From Daedaleopsis sinensis (taxonomy: Eukaryota; Basidiomycota; Agaricomycetes; Polyporales; Polyporaceae), in contig CM066304.1 in the NCBI GenBank assembly GCA_033807695.1, positions 2,790,001 to 2,854,000 of the forward strand: a stretch of 64,000 nucleotides of DNA. Direction: 5' to 3'. The notes beneath the pieces are model-generated. The model had not been told where the DNA came from, searched no databases, and saw nothing but the letters and a program-made list of their open reading frames with translations. Below are positions 11,403-25,165 of this stretch, in pieces (positions within the stretch are counted from its first letter, which is position 1; every line of letters begins with the position of its first letter). Made by a program: the position numbers and the translations under genes.

Positions 11403-13252
11403 ATGGCAGGTGGTCCAGCAGCTACAGGCGCAGGCATCGGCGCCGGGCCCAAGAAGTCCAACGTCGCCGGTATCCTCATGGTCGCTTTCGCCGCCTTTGG
11501 TGGTATCCTCTTCGGATACGACACCGGTACCATCTCCGGCATCATCGCCATGGATGACTGGCTCAGGAAATTCGGCCAGGCGGTCGCCGTCACCGACACG
11601 AACAAGCTCGGGTTTGCTCTCAGTACCTCTAACGAGTCCCTCATCGTCTCCATTCTCTCGGCCGGAACCTTCTTTGGTGCGCTCCACAACCCCCCCTCTC
11701 CTCCCTACCCGCACTCACCCATCATCTCCCTCCCTTAGGTGCTCTCACTGGCGCCCCTACCGCTGATATTCTCGGTCGCCGTATGGGTATCATTGCCTCA
11801 TGCGTTGTCTTCTGTCTCGGTGTCGCTCTCCAGACCGGTGCGGACAACCTCTCCACTTTCGTCGCCGGTCGTTTCTTCGCCGGTTTCGGTGTTGGCCTCG
11901 TCTCGACTCTCATCCCCATGTACCAATCCGAGTGTTCCCCCAAGTGGATCCGTGGTGCCGTCGTCTCGGGCTACCAGTGGGCCATCACCATCGGCATTCT
12001 CCTCGCCAACGTTATCAACAACGCTACGAAGGATCGCCAGAACCACTCCGCGTGGCAAATCCCGATCGCGGTCCAGTTTGTCTGGGCGTTGGTCCTCTTT
12101 GCCGGCATGTTTTGGCTCCCGGAGGTAAGGAAGCTTCTCCTATTCAGTTGCCATTACTGCAAACTGACTTCCTCGTTCTGTCAGACCCCTCGCTGGCTGA
12201 TCAAGAAGGGCCGCGATGCAGACGCTGCCAAGTCCTTGTCGCGTCTTACGTCCCTCCCCATCGACGATCCCGAAGTACAGATCGAACTGGAGGACATTCG
12301 TGCCGCCCTCAAGGAGGAGCAGGAGCTCGGCGAAAGCTCTTACCTCGACTGCTTCAAGTCCTCGCACAACAAGATCCTCCTCCGCACGCTCTCGGGCATC
12401 TTCATCCAGGCCTGGCAGCAGCTTACCGGCATCAACTTCATCTTCTACTGTGAGTGACCGCTCTTTCCTTTCCTTTTCCCGCAGACCACAGCGCTGACGA
12501 CGACCGGTCGCAGACGGCACGAACTTCTTCAAGGCATCCGGCATCTCGGATCCGTTCCTGATCTCCATCGCCACTGCCATCGTCAACGTCTTCATGACCG
12601 TCCCCGGCATGTGGGGCATCGAGAAGTTCGGCCGTCGCCCGCTCCTGCTCGGGGGCGCCGCCGTGATGTGCATCTGCGAGTACCTCGTTGCCATCATCGG
12701 CGTCACGATCTCGGTCAACAACCGGTCCGGCCAGCAGGCGCTCATCGCGCTCGTCTGCATCTACATCGCCGCATTCGCGTCCACCTGGGGCCCCATCGCG
12801 TGGGTCATCACTGGGGAGATCTTCCCGCTTAACGTGCGCGCGAAGGCCATGTCGCTCTCCGTCGCGTCCAACTGGTAAGTCCCTCCCTTATCCCGGTCGT
12901 CGTATGCGCGCACGACCCTAACGCGCCGTTCCGTCCGCGCAGGCTCTGGAACTGGGCGATCGCGTTCGCGACCCCGTACCTCGTCAACAGCGACCCCGGC
13001 GACGCGGGCCTCGGCGTCAAGGTGTTCTTCATCTGGGGCTCGACGTGCCTCGGCTGCCTCGTGTTCACGTACTTCTGCATCCCGGAGACCAAGGGGCTCT
13101 CGCTCGAGCAGATCGACGTGCTCTACCAGAACTCGACGCCACTGACGAGCGCGCGCTACCGCCGCGAGCTCATCGCGAACGACATCCACATCGCGGACGT
13201 CAAGCGCGAGGGCGTCGTCGCCGACGAAAAGGCGTCGCAGGAGCACGTGTAG
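11403..13252 (+). CDS. MFS hexose/monosaccharide transporter (531 aa)
   Basis: Plasma-membrane sugar:proton symporter or facilitator of the sugar porter family (Hxt/Mst type). Five exons: 11403-11676, 11739-12124, 12185-12449, 12514-12874, 12943-13252. Signatures in order: first helix with GGILFGYDTGTISG; DILGRRMG after TM2; GRFFAGFGVGLVSTLIPMYQ; PETPRWLIKKGR ending the first half; QQLTGINFIFYYG in TM7, the usual sugar-contact region; EKFGRRPLLL; GPIAWVITGEIFPLNVRAKAM; and PETKGLSLEQID before a short cytosolic tail. All 12 helices are present and the length is typical. ATG at 11403 follows a CT-rich leader, as in strongly expressed fungal genes. Substrate specificity cannot be read from sequence. 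Confidence 0.95.
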
Positions 13253-13692
13253 TGGACGACTGTATACGTACGTAGTGTGTTAGTGTGTGTCTTAGGGTCT
13301 CGGTTGTTCTTGGACGTCTTGACGAGCGCGGTGTGTACGCTGCCGATCACGATTTTAATCATAATGTCGCATACTTGGTGTTCGGGACAGCTACTAGTAC
13401 TGTAATGTCAGATTTGCACATCTCAGACTTTGGACGCGTCGAATGTCTCTCACCAGTTCAAGTCCGAGCCAGAGGGTAGTCATAGGCGCCCGAGATTGCT
13501 TCGATTGCCAGTGCACGAATGGTATGGACATGTACTACGACTGTGCGGTGCAGCGAATGCAGTAACTATAGCGATGGAGGATTACTAGAACCAACTAATC
13601 TACGACTCAAGAAAATAATGATAGACCAAACAGTAAGTACCCGTGATGTGGAAGCTGAAAGAGACGGGTGGGAGAGCAGCACTTAGCAATGC
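13253..13692. other. Intergenic, convergent 3' ends
   Basis: Separates the stop codon of the transporter (+) from that of the Stealth gene (-). AT-rich patches such as TTTTAATCATAATG near 13351 may serve 3' processing. No gene seen. Confidence 0.5.
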
Positions 13693-16441
13693 CTAGTGGC
13701 CGTTCGGCGAGTCGGATTCCCAGGCGGCAGGACGGTTCCACTTCTTGTCCTGCCACTGGCGGAAGATGCTGTCCACCTGCTTTTCATCCTGCGTAATATC
13801 GTCGTTGACGCAGAGCAGCGCAAGGCCCTCGGCCCGGTCGAGTTTCTCGAGCATATTCCGGACCTGCTGGGGGAACCCAAGGCGTTCGAACGCAGATTGG
13901 GTCCCGGCTGGTAATGAAAGTCAAGATGAGTTCCCAATTCAGAAGGCTCAGAGAATTCGGACAAGACCGGACACATACCGATCACATAGCGATACCGCTG
14001 GAGAAGGCGCATGCTCCACTCCCGAACGCTTGCTTCGGGGGCATACTTCATGACTTCGGACAATGCGAACTGGCCGTCATGCCAGTCGTCGACGAGGGGA
14101 AGATGCGGTGTGGTCTCCGACTCATCTGAGGCGTATGCTTCCGACCTGGGTGCACGACGATCGTGGTGAGGCAAGAAGGCCGACAGACCTAATGGACCGC
14201 TCTTGTTGACGAGGGCGAGAATCACTGTCGGCAAGCGGTGAGCGGAACGTCGCAAGACGGCAACAGTGGATGGACGGCGCGTATTTACCGCAATCACCAC
14301 ACTTTGTGTTCTCGAACGCGATGTGCTTAAAGATTTCACTGGCTGTTGGCGGTGCGCCGTCAGCAGACCGGAACCCAAAGCACTCATCTCGCTTGATCGT
14401 GCACTTGCGCCGATCACGCTCGCGCTCCCAGGCATCCTTCTCCGCCGGCCACTCGAGGTGGGGCAGCTCTTCCGTGCCGAACGTCGGCCATCCCCCCTCG
14501 CCGCGCCGCCCAAAATCGTTATAGGCATACCCATCCAGCGACGCTAGAATGCACGGTGAGCGGAGACAGTCGACGTCCGAGTCTGCTGCCTCAACACGCA
14601 CAGAACTGATAGTGTGTCCGGGAGTCGCCCTCGACCCCGCCGTCCTTGAGGTAGTACCCGACCCGGTCCTCCTCGAGCGTCGCACGCATGCCCGACTCGA
14701 CATGGATCTCCGCCCTATCGCCGTCCTCCCACGCGCCCCCGAGCTCGACCCACGCGCGGCGCGCGACGTCCGCGTCCCAGCCGTCGTCGAGCCCCCCGAC
14801 GCGGCCGACCGCCCACGCCCACAGCAGCGCCTCGCGCGCGCGCTCGACGAGGAAGTGCGCGAACGCGAACATGTGGTAGAAGTCGCCGTCGCCCCCCGCG
14901 GTCTCGCGGAACGCGTGCGCGGCCGTCTGCGCGAGCCACGACGGCCAGATGAGCGCGAGCTCCTGCACGAGCGCGAACGAGGCCGCCTTCGCTTGGTGCT
15001 GGACGTACGGGCGCCGCCGCCGGCCGAACCGTTTGCCTGCCGGGGGACGGTCGGATGGTCTCGGTCAATGCCAGTGCCGGGCACAAGGAGAGAGGGGGAC
15101 GGGGGACGTACTCAGAAGCCAGTTGGTGAGCGCCATGCTGCGCCATTCGCCCTTGTCGTTGCCCTTGGGCAAGTCGGGGCCGACGGACATGTCCTTCTGT
15201 ATGCGCAGTACGTGGCCGTATTCTGACGCACATGGTCAGTGATGCGGATGGCGAACTCTCCCTCTCTGGTCCAGCTTACGATGAGTATAGAAGCTGTAGG
15301 GGGTTAGCGGCAGCGTCATGAAAAAGTCGTCATTCTGTGTAAAACCGAACTCCATGAGCCAAGCGATAATCGGCAGTTCCCGACAATGTACGGGACGCAC
15401 CATATAGATGCTTAGTGGAGCAGCCGCGAATCAATGATACGAACACAGCTTGTACGAAACCACTCACAAAGTTTCCGATATGTTCTGTAGATGGCTAAAC
15501 TGAGTTTCAATAGCGTAGCTAGACGACGGCGACGACGGCGATCAGTCGTGGGGCACGGGCGTTCGAGCAGCGACGGTGAGATGCCACACCTGTTGAATAT
15601 GCTGTGGTTGTACGGGTCGAAGAAATGCGCGTGGTGGGTGAGGGAGAGCTGAACGTCGCCGTCGCGCCACTCCAAGGAACCGTTGTGGGCAGTATCGAGC
15701 CACTGGGGGTGAAGGCCGAGTCGCCAGCGACCAGGACCGGGAGACGGCAAGGTAAGATTTGCCCGCTGCTCTGGGTAATCGAGGTCCGAAGTCAGGACGT
15801 GGAAGCGTGTGGTATATGGGCGGAAGTTCTCAAGCACCGAGCGGATTGAGTGTCTGAGCTCGTCGTGGTCTCTGTGGGTAAAGCGAAGCTAAGAGACGGG
15901 GGGGAGCAGCGAGGTGAGATGGAACATACCGAAACATGCGGGCAGCGTTATTTGACTCGATCGGTCTGTAAGGGTCGTTCTCATCGTAAGACTGCGCAGC
16001 CTTATCTTTGGCTGCGAGGAACAGAGAGTCGGAGCCGTTCGTCCACGTCCATACGATGTCGATGGGTATAGGACCCTTTCCATCATGACATGGAAGCCCA
16101 TCCGCATAGTACTGTTCTAAGCAATGCGTTGGGAGTTCGCGCACAGGTCGTATTCTTGGACGAGCGGCTAGAGGTAACTCGTCGGGAACAGGGACGGAAA
16201 TGTAGGATGGTTGGTATGCGGGATTAACATTTGGAACTTGGTATTCAGGCTCATCTTCGTGAAAGCCGACTAAGACAACCAGAGTGATGAGGGAGGTGGC
16301 CGCTACGAGGACAAGGAGAGCGTGTCTGCGAGTGAAACAAGACCTAGATGAAGCTTGGTAAGGGTGCCAGTGCTGTCGGGAGGTGAACTCTGAAGGAGAG
16401 ATCTGGGTGAGGGGAATGTAGCTCGTAGAGGATGTCGACAT
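13693..16441 (-). CDS. Stealth-family sugar-phosphate transferase (Xpt1/GNPTAB-like, 723 aa)
   Basis: Ten exons on the minus strand: 16441-15930, 15871-15590, 15518-15468, 15410-15401, 15334-15280, 15222-15112, 15036-14602, 14543-14289, 14224-13979, 13907-13693. A single hydrophobic helix at about residues 41-59 after a short basic N-terminus predicts a type II Golgi protein. Stealth region CR1 is PIPIDIVWTWTNGSD (about 125-138); CR2 contains HDELRHSIRSVLENFRPYT and IFNSYAIETQ followed by FIYMNDDFFM; CR3 is RRRRPYVQHQAK; CR4 is LCVNDDITQ near the C-terminus. Family members transfer sugar-1-phosphate to glycans; the fungal example Xpt1 of Cryptococcus is a xylosylphosphotransferase. The donor here is unknown. 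The fourth exon is only 10 nt and is required to complete the CR2 motif. Splice phases agree throughout. Confidence 0.92.
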
Positions 16442-17179
16442 GAGCGTCGTGGTGGAGTTGGGTGCGCGAAAGGCGGTCGTGTGATGAGTTCGTTGGTATA
16501 CATATTACTGTACCTGAGACGCTAGCGGCACTATCGGCACTGGGTTATACTGCGGACTGAGCGTGTGCCGGCCAACTGTACCGCGTGTATCCAGCCTTGG
16601 CACGGCTGTGAGAATACTTCCGGCACTCAACTGCGATGGATGACCGAATATCTTGCTTCCTCTGATGGGTTTGTGATCAGTAGTGAGGTTGAGCGGATAA
16701 CATACACTCACTTGGGAAGCGACGACAGTAATTGGTAGCTAGTCGTGGTTGTACCATCTTGTGCTATCTGGTACAATAAGTATGCGGCCAACGGACGGTA
16801 CCCACCGTGCGCATATGTGCCATTAATATTGCGAGCGTCGCTAAGGCCCTAGACAGGGGGCGCTAAACCACTGCGTGGGAAATTCGACCACAAATGGTCG
16901 TACCACCGCAACCACCGCGCGCGTGAAGACACAGGAAATGTCACGCATCTGATCCTGATTCTATTGCTACGGTCAGAATGACAGCGTCTTCGGCTTCGGA
17001 ATGCTGAGCGCGCCCAACTCCACCAGCACTAATATCTCGACGAAGAGGACGTCTGCTCTTGGTGATAGAGGAGGGACTCGGGATCGGGATATAATGACGC
17101 GATCACGTGGTCCAAGCGTCTAGTTACTCTCACGGGTACGTCACTACGTATATAGCATTCAGGCTTAGTTCCGACCCTC

Positions 17180-17557
17180 ATGTTCAACGGCCCAGACGAA
17201 CCAGCCACTTCGCAAGCTGAGCGCAGAGGCCTGAGGCCTGAGGAGCTGTCGACGGGGATTTCAGGCCTGCTGAGAAGTGCAGCTACATCCTATGACGTCT
17301 GGCACCGGACTTTGCTCTTGCTCGGCATCACAATGCCAATGCCGGCTCTTGAAGGTCATATCAATTTGACGACGGTATGCTCGCCTGCCATTGGGGAAGT
17401 CAGTATTGACGTTCACGTCGTAGACCCATATGCAGACGCGAGTACAGTGCACGTAACTGTCTCCAGACAGACTGTTACTGGGCGAATCGCTCTCCGCGAT
17501 GTATCGGTGTGCGACCAGTGTGGCGTGCTATACACAGTATTCCCGGGCGAGAACTGA
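17180..17557 (+). CDS. Possible small hypothetical ORF (125 codons)
   Basis: Uninterrupted ATG-to-TGA frame, with TATATA at 17149-17154. The translation has a mildly hydrophobic middle and CDQCGVLY near the end. No family is recognised. The TATA-like word is only about 26 bp from the ATG, which is too close for an ordinary promoter, so this may be a chance frame. Confidence 0.22.
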   Translation: MFNGPDEPATSQAERRGLRPEELSTGISGLLRSAATSYDVWHRTLLLLGITMPMPALEGHINLTTVCSPAIGEVSIDVHVVDPYADASTVHVTVSRQTVTGRIALRDVSVCDQCGVLYTVFPGEN

Positions 17558-17652
17558 CAGGAAGATGGATAGAGGCCTGGAAGAGGTTAAGTCGTATGGG
17601 TTTATGCAGAATATTCACATCACGAAGGTTTACTCAGGTCTTGGGGTAGGGG

Positions 17653-17660
17653 TATTTAAG
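17653..17660 (+). promoter_or_regulatory. TATA-like element of the lectin gene
   Basis: TATTTAAG lies 84 bp upstream of the ATG at 17744, a usual spacing for a fungal core promoter. Confidence 0.5.
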
Positions 17661-17743
17661 GCTCTGCCATTGGTGACTTCACAACAGCAGCATCTGAGTT
17701 CTCTTCAACCCCGCGATTCCTCAGAAAAGTCCAAGCTACTACT

Positions 17744-18938
17744 ATGTCCTCTATCGTCAAAGTTTCTTCCAACGGTAAGACGGTCTCTCTCTAAATATCT
17801 GAATACCCCCAACTCATAATGTCTTCTAGGCACAAGCACTTCTGCAGACGAGGTCTACATCCCCCCGGTTGGTCTGGCATTCCGCATCCTGGGTCACGAT
17901 AGCCAGAGCATCATATTCTCCCGCCTCGATGGCAACCCGCAAGTGGGACAAGTCCCAGTCACGGACGAGGTCCACGATGACCAGTACTTCACACTGCTCC
18001 ACGGCACCGGGGTACGTGCCGGCACCTACGCTATCAAGGGCCGTAAATCTGGGGATGTGCTGTATTCTCGCACTGCTCCCGAGCCCCGTGTGTACCACGT
18101 CGCCGGCAATGGGACATACGACGACAAGTAAGCAGCTCCGTGTACATAAAATCTAATATATTTCCACAACAACTGACTCTATACATACAGCTGGTTCAAG
18201 TTCGAGCCGGGCACAGGGCCACACGCGAAGGCCTTCCGCCTCATCACCCCCTCGCAGAGCATGGCGGTGTACTCGCGCACTTCTCCGCCGCCCTTCCTGG
18301 CCAATATCAACGAGACTCAGCTTTACAGCGATCAATACTTCACGTTTGTCTGGGAGGACATGCAGGTCGACAAGGTCGAATACAACCTCGACGCCGGCAC
18401 GATCGTGTCCTCGAACCCGATCATCCTCTCGGAGGAGACGTTCACGAACGACTCCAACGCGAAGAAGGAGGTCAACTTCGTCGTCGACCAGGCCGTGAAG
18501 ACTTCGTCCGAGTTCGGGTATAGTGCTGGGTTCCCCATCACATTCGGCATGGCGTTCAGCGGTACGTCCCTATCATACCGTGCTCCGGGTGTAGAGCTCC
18601 CTCGCTAATCATACGCGATGACTCTAGTCGGGATACCTCTTTACAACAGCGCTGAGAGCAAGTTCAGCGTCGGAGGCGCATCTGCGAACACTTGGGGCTG
18701 GTCCACTCAATTCACAATGCAACTTACCGGAAGTTTCCCTATCGAACTCAACCCCCACCAGATCGCCCACGCGGTATCGGTTGTCAACCAGGGCATTTTG
18801 TCGGTGCCATATACGCTGTATCTCAGCTCAAAGAGCGCTGGCGTACAGGTGCAGACGACGGGGACCTGGCACGGTGTCTCTGCATGGTATCTCCTCCACA
18901 CGGTCACTTTCACGCCGTCCGAGTCACTCACCGACTGA
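17744..18938 (+). CDS. Pore-forming lectin: beta-trefoil plus aerolysin-like module (LSL type, 336 aa)
   Basis: Four exons: 17744-17774, 17830-18127, 18191-18561, 18628-18938. The first 160 residues have the repeating Gln/Trp/Tyr and DDQYF-like pattern of a beta-trefoil sugar-binding domain; the rest is Ser/Thr/Val-rich beta structure like the aerolysin pore-forming module. This two-part plan matches the haemolytic lectin of the polypore Laetiporus sulphureus. There is no signal peptide, as usual for these proteins, which act after release and oligomerise on glycan-bearing membranes. The reading frame is intact. A defence role against animals or other fungi is inference. The neighbouring P450 and hypothetical genes give no clear functional link. 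Family assignment is from pattern recognition, not a database search. Confidence 0.88.
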
Positions 18939-19183
18939 GCTCCATAGTCGTAGTTTGGTCACCATATGTACAAGTTTGATGCTATAGACAGGATATGCCC
19001 GAGACAAGCAATGATATTCAATACTTGACTGCGACATTGGAAACGTTCAAGTTCTCGTCAAGCTCCAACGTACAACGTTCAACTTAAACTTTGTTGCCTC
19101 CAAGTACGCCGTCACGTGCCGTATGTACCAAGCCCTCTAAGCGCCGAAACTTGAACGTGAATTTCGCCGTCACGACGAACGAT

Positions 19184-20325
19184 ATGCCCCTTAGCAGTTC
19201 TCTGCTTCGCGTCCCCCACTTTCCACTGGAGATATACCTCCTCGTGAAGGATCAGATTGCTGAAGACGACCTGCGCACGCACGTGTGCTATTACGACAGC
19301 GACCCCCGCATCGCTGCGCTGTACGACTCGGACCCGGAGGACGACACGTTCTGGGCGAATTTGTGCTGGAAATGCGGCATTGGAGCAACGTGGATAGAGA
19401 CTTACGGTGGCGTATACCTCACCCGCCCCTGGTTCTGGAGAGACCTTGCACTCGACCTGATCCGTCGTGATGGGTTCTGCACCCATCCGGGCTGTGGAGA
19501 AGCCCTGCTCAAGTATAATCGTGAGTGATGGCACTTAATCTGGTATAATGTATACCATCTCTTACTTACCTTATGCAATGCGTTAGGTGTTCGTATGCGC
19601 GAGGCGAAAAGCACCGTCCAACCGCTAACAGTCCTACAATGCGACGAGTATCAGACGTGCCACCACCCCAGGCTCGGGATGCATCATGCCCTTACCAAGA
19701 TCTCCTTTGTGGACGAGAATTTATGGAAGAATAACAAGAAGGCTGGAATGCTGCAGCAGGTGTTCTTCCGTGGACCCAACACTGAGAACGCGCGGACACA
19801 GGACGCGGGAGAAGAGGACGCGGAACAGGATATGCCAGACTTGGCGATCACATTGGAGGCTCATCCGCTGATAACTCGCAGCTACGCCACGAGCATCCCC
19901 GTGAGCGTACTTGAACTCGGGCTGGTACAAGGGTATAGAATGCCGAAAAGCCTCGTAGAAAACGCACAGGGCGTTATTGTGCAGGACGTTGTCGGAGTCT
20001 TCTTCGAAAAGTACGTATGCTCATCGATATCCATATCAAAACTCGGGCTTACAGTCGTGGCTTATGTAGTCTGAACTGCTCTCTAACTGTCGCTGAAGCG
20101 GCTGAGTTTGTCGAGGACCACGAAGACCATTTCCCCACATCATGGACACCGTCGGACGTGTTCCGCAAGCTGCGCATGCTACGAGGTATGCTGTCTACTT
20201 GGTGAGTGCACTACGCGCATGGACTGTTAGTGAGTACTAAAGTGGCCATTGGTAGCCCGATTACCGAGTACTACGAGGAAGGAATCGTGGAACGTGGCCA
20301 CTACTTCTCGATTTGCTTAGATTGA
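19184..20325 (+). CDS. Hypothetical protein (320 aa), possible F-box-like N-terminus
   Basis: Four exons with consistent phase: 19184-19520, 19587-20010, 20070-20201, 20256-20325. The N-terminal VPHFPLEIYLLVKDQI recalls the start of an F-box (PxEI then spaced hydrophobics) but is too short to be sure. Paired Cys in FCTHPGCGEALL and in CDEYQTCHHPRLG could bind metal. A central acidic run (TQDAGEEDAEQDMPD) separates two halves. The last junction is uncertain: a donor ten bases earlier (GTATGC) would remove a few residues. An upstream ATG near 19091 would add an N-terminal extension, but 19184 gives the better-composed start. No function is claimed. Confidence 0.65.
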
Positions 20326-20569
20326 ACAACATCCTCGCCTCGTGTCACTCATAGTCTCCAGCTCAAGTTCGATGCTCTGTGCAGCCTGTGCTTAATATAG
20401 ACCAGCTTGTGCATAGCTTTGGTGCATCGTAATCGCCAGAGGGGGAGAATGCATGATTGTCTGATGGTTCACCATTGTTAGTTCAACTACTAATTATCGG
20501 TGACAAGTACAAATGGGTCACGGTCCTGCATAAGTGTGCTAGTGGTTACGGAGATATCGGTTCGTTATA

Positions 20570-22617
20570 TTACACAGATGTTTGACGCTTCCGGAACATA
20601 ATCTCGCCGTTTGGATTGGGGAACACGCTCGCTCCCAGGAACTGGTTCTCTGGGCGGCGGCCGTCGCCCGCGATCTTCAGATCGTAATGGACGACGATGT
20701 ACGCGAGCATAGCCTTAAGTTCGTTAGCAGCGAAGAACCTTCCCGGGCTGTTCGCAGAACGTTAGAACGGGACACGTTAGGCGGCGAGGGACCGACGCAC
20801 CAAGAGTGTTTCCCATGGCTCCAGGCACTGAACTCGACCGACGTGTGCACGAACTGATGCATCGTGCCCTCACCGTCATGCTCCCGCATACGCGAAAAGC
20901 GGAACGGGTCGAACGTGGCGGCGTTCGGGTAGAGCTCCTCGTCTTGGTGCATCGGATACATACCGGCCACGACGACCGTGTCCTTAGGGATGACGGTTCC
21001 ATCGCTGAATGTCACGTCCTTCATGGCCTGACGCGTCATGCAGACTGCGCAGACCATTAGCCACGGCTTCAAACAAAAGGCTAATGTCACTTACAGAGGC
21101 CGATCCCGTTCACGCGCTGCGATTCCCTCAGGAAGCTGTCGACCTTGTGCATCTTGTGTATGGCGGCCTTCTGCCAGCCGTGCGCGGCGACGATAGGTTC
21201 GATCTCTTCTCTAAGTGGTTGGATGTACTCGGGAGCCGCGGCGAGGTCATACAAAGCCATCGTGAGGCTCTGCAAAATGCGTTCGAATGAGTTCACCGTC
21301 CGTCACCGTCCTTGGAGCTGATACGCATACGTACGGTCGAGGTACTGTGAATACTCGCGAAGTTGATCAAGAGGACTCGCGTCACAACGTCTTCGTCGCT
21401 GTCTTTCCGTTGGATGGCCTGCTCGAGGGTCCACTGAAGCAAGTCGTTCTACCACGGACTCAGATACTTGAATATTGATCCACCTCCTGAACGACTCACC
21501 GCTTTACCTGGCCATTCGTCGCCATGTTCCGCCAATAGGGCACGACGTTCGTCGATCAGTGGCTGAAGATATGGGGTCGCAACCCGAACACTCTTCCTAG
21601 CCTGACTGAAATACTTTCCATAAAAACTGGTAGCTAAGTCAGCGACGAACGTTGGATAGACGATGTTGCTACATAACTCACATCTTCATAAATTCAAAGG
21701 GGAGAGCATTGATGATCAGTTTGTCTTTGAAGATGTTGAAGGTGAACGCAATGGCCAACTCCAGGAACTCCTTGTTGCGACCTATACTCAAATGAGGGTA
21801 GGGTCTTCGGATGCATGAAGATCGTGACGTACATCGCGGAAGGCCAACAAAGGCGCGGTTGCTCGTCCGAGCCACCACCCGCTGGACTAATTTCATAGGC
21901 TTGACGCTGACCCACTCTGTGCTGCAAGTTCACACCTTGTGTCCCCGACCAAGACAAGACACTCACTGTTATCGCATTCGGGAAAGTACTCCGAGACGGC
22001 GACGGTTAGCTCGTCGACCACGTCCGGCATGACAGTTACAAGAGTCCGCATGAGTCTGTCCCTGATGATCTCCACGTGGAATTGCTGGTCGAGGGCGCCG
22101 CTCCCCAAAGTGAACCTCATTTGTATGAGCTGTTACAAGTCTCAGAGCTTGATGTCGGACGGTAAACATTAAAAGCTCACCGCTTCCACACCGCCAGTGA
22201 ATGACATCACATCGTCACCGTACTTCCTTAGCTCGTCCATTAACTTTGATCCGCTCATGACAACGAGCCACATATCAGGCATCGCTATCTTGAAAACAGA
22301 ACCGTGGAACTGCATAGACAGCCCGAGGGAGATCAACGCGAGTCGTAGTGTAACGACGAAGAGATCGCTATCACCTTCTGGTATCCCTCCATGACCAGCG
22401 CCCTCGAGTCGAGCATAAACTTCGAGGCAGTCCAGAAGGACAGAATTGGCGCCGATGGACCGCCAACAGTTGGGATCGCGCTGAGCTGCGTCGACGGTCA
22501 GCAGGGTAGTACTTCGACATGAGTAGGATGCCATACCGGGTCTGTCCGCCACCTGTACACATATATAGCAGCCGCCAACCCGAGCAAGGCGTATAAGATG
22601 GTTGGAACGTAGGTCAT
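20570..22617 (-). CDS. Cytochrome P450 monooxygenase (501 aa, complete)
   Basis: ER-anchored haem-thiolate monooxygenase. Eleven exons on the minus strand: 22617-22537, 22485-22375, 22309-22181, 22129-21967, 21916-21833, 21781-21682, 21626-21500, 21448-21335, 21269-21095, 21044-20801, 20747-20570. The N-terminus is a membrane anchor (PTILYALLGLAAAIYVY) followed by a Pro-containing hinge (LSAIPTVGGPSAPILSF). The K-helix ExxR is E352-R355 in FLRESQR; the haem loop is AWSHGKHSCPGRFFA with Cys443 as ligand, split by the last intron inside the Cys codon. The I-helix reads INFASIHSTS, lacking the classical (A/G)GxxT acid but of a form seen in fungal P450s that act on terpenoids or phenolics. Substrate is unknown. 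The fifth acceptor was chosen among two nearby CAGs because only this one keeps phase. Confidence 0.95.
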
Positions 22618-23145
22618 GGCGGGGGCTGGGGATGGAAAGGGGAAGTGTCCTCGATACAGGACCCGCGCATTTAAGAACATTAACTATAGCGAGCTGTCTC
22701 ATATAAGGTTCGGCAGCTGACACATCCTGTTTTACTTGAGGACGAGTCTGTAGCTCCGGGTCGAATGCATATGTATTTATGTAGGTAAGCCCCATATGGT
22801 CAGTGTGCTTCGACGATCCGCGGACCCTACCGGATACTTACAGGAACCTTTACAGCGGACTGAGCCCTGCCAGGCCCTGCCTAGTCTCACCTGTCTTCGA
22901 TCGTGAGGAGGATTGTTCTGACGTTGCATTCTGACGGTGAACATTTGAATGGGTACAGGAAGAGGGTTGTGATTAGTTGTGATGCCCGAGGCTGCCCGAG
23001 GCCGTGGATAATTGAGGCACGCTCTGTGTTGCAGCAGCTAATCAATTGTTCTAAGATTTCGAACGGAAGCGGTGATCGAGATCATGGACGTACTAGCCTG
23101 TACTAGCACTGCAACGTGCACCGCCTAACCTTTACCGGTTACCGG
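22618..23145. other. Intergenic
   Basis: Upstream region of the P450 (-) and 3' flank of the Tgs1 gene (-). A repeat ACCGGTTACCGGTTATCGG lies at about 23134-23152. No gene seen. Confidence 0.5.

Positions 23146-25165
<2,020 letters not shown>

Larger units (their letters stand above)
16442..17743. other. Intergenic; promoter regions of two divergent genes
   Basis: Holds the upstream regions of the Stealth gene (-) and the lectin gene (+). A 125-codon open frame at 17180-17557 is listed separately as weak. GCCTGAG repeats occur at about 17228-17241. Confidence 0.5.
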
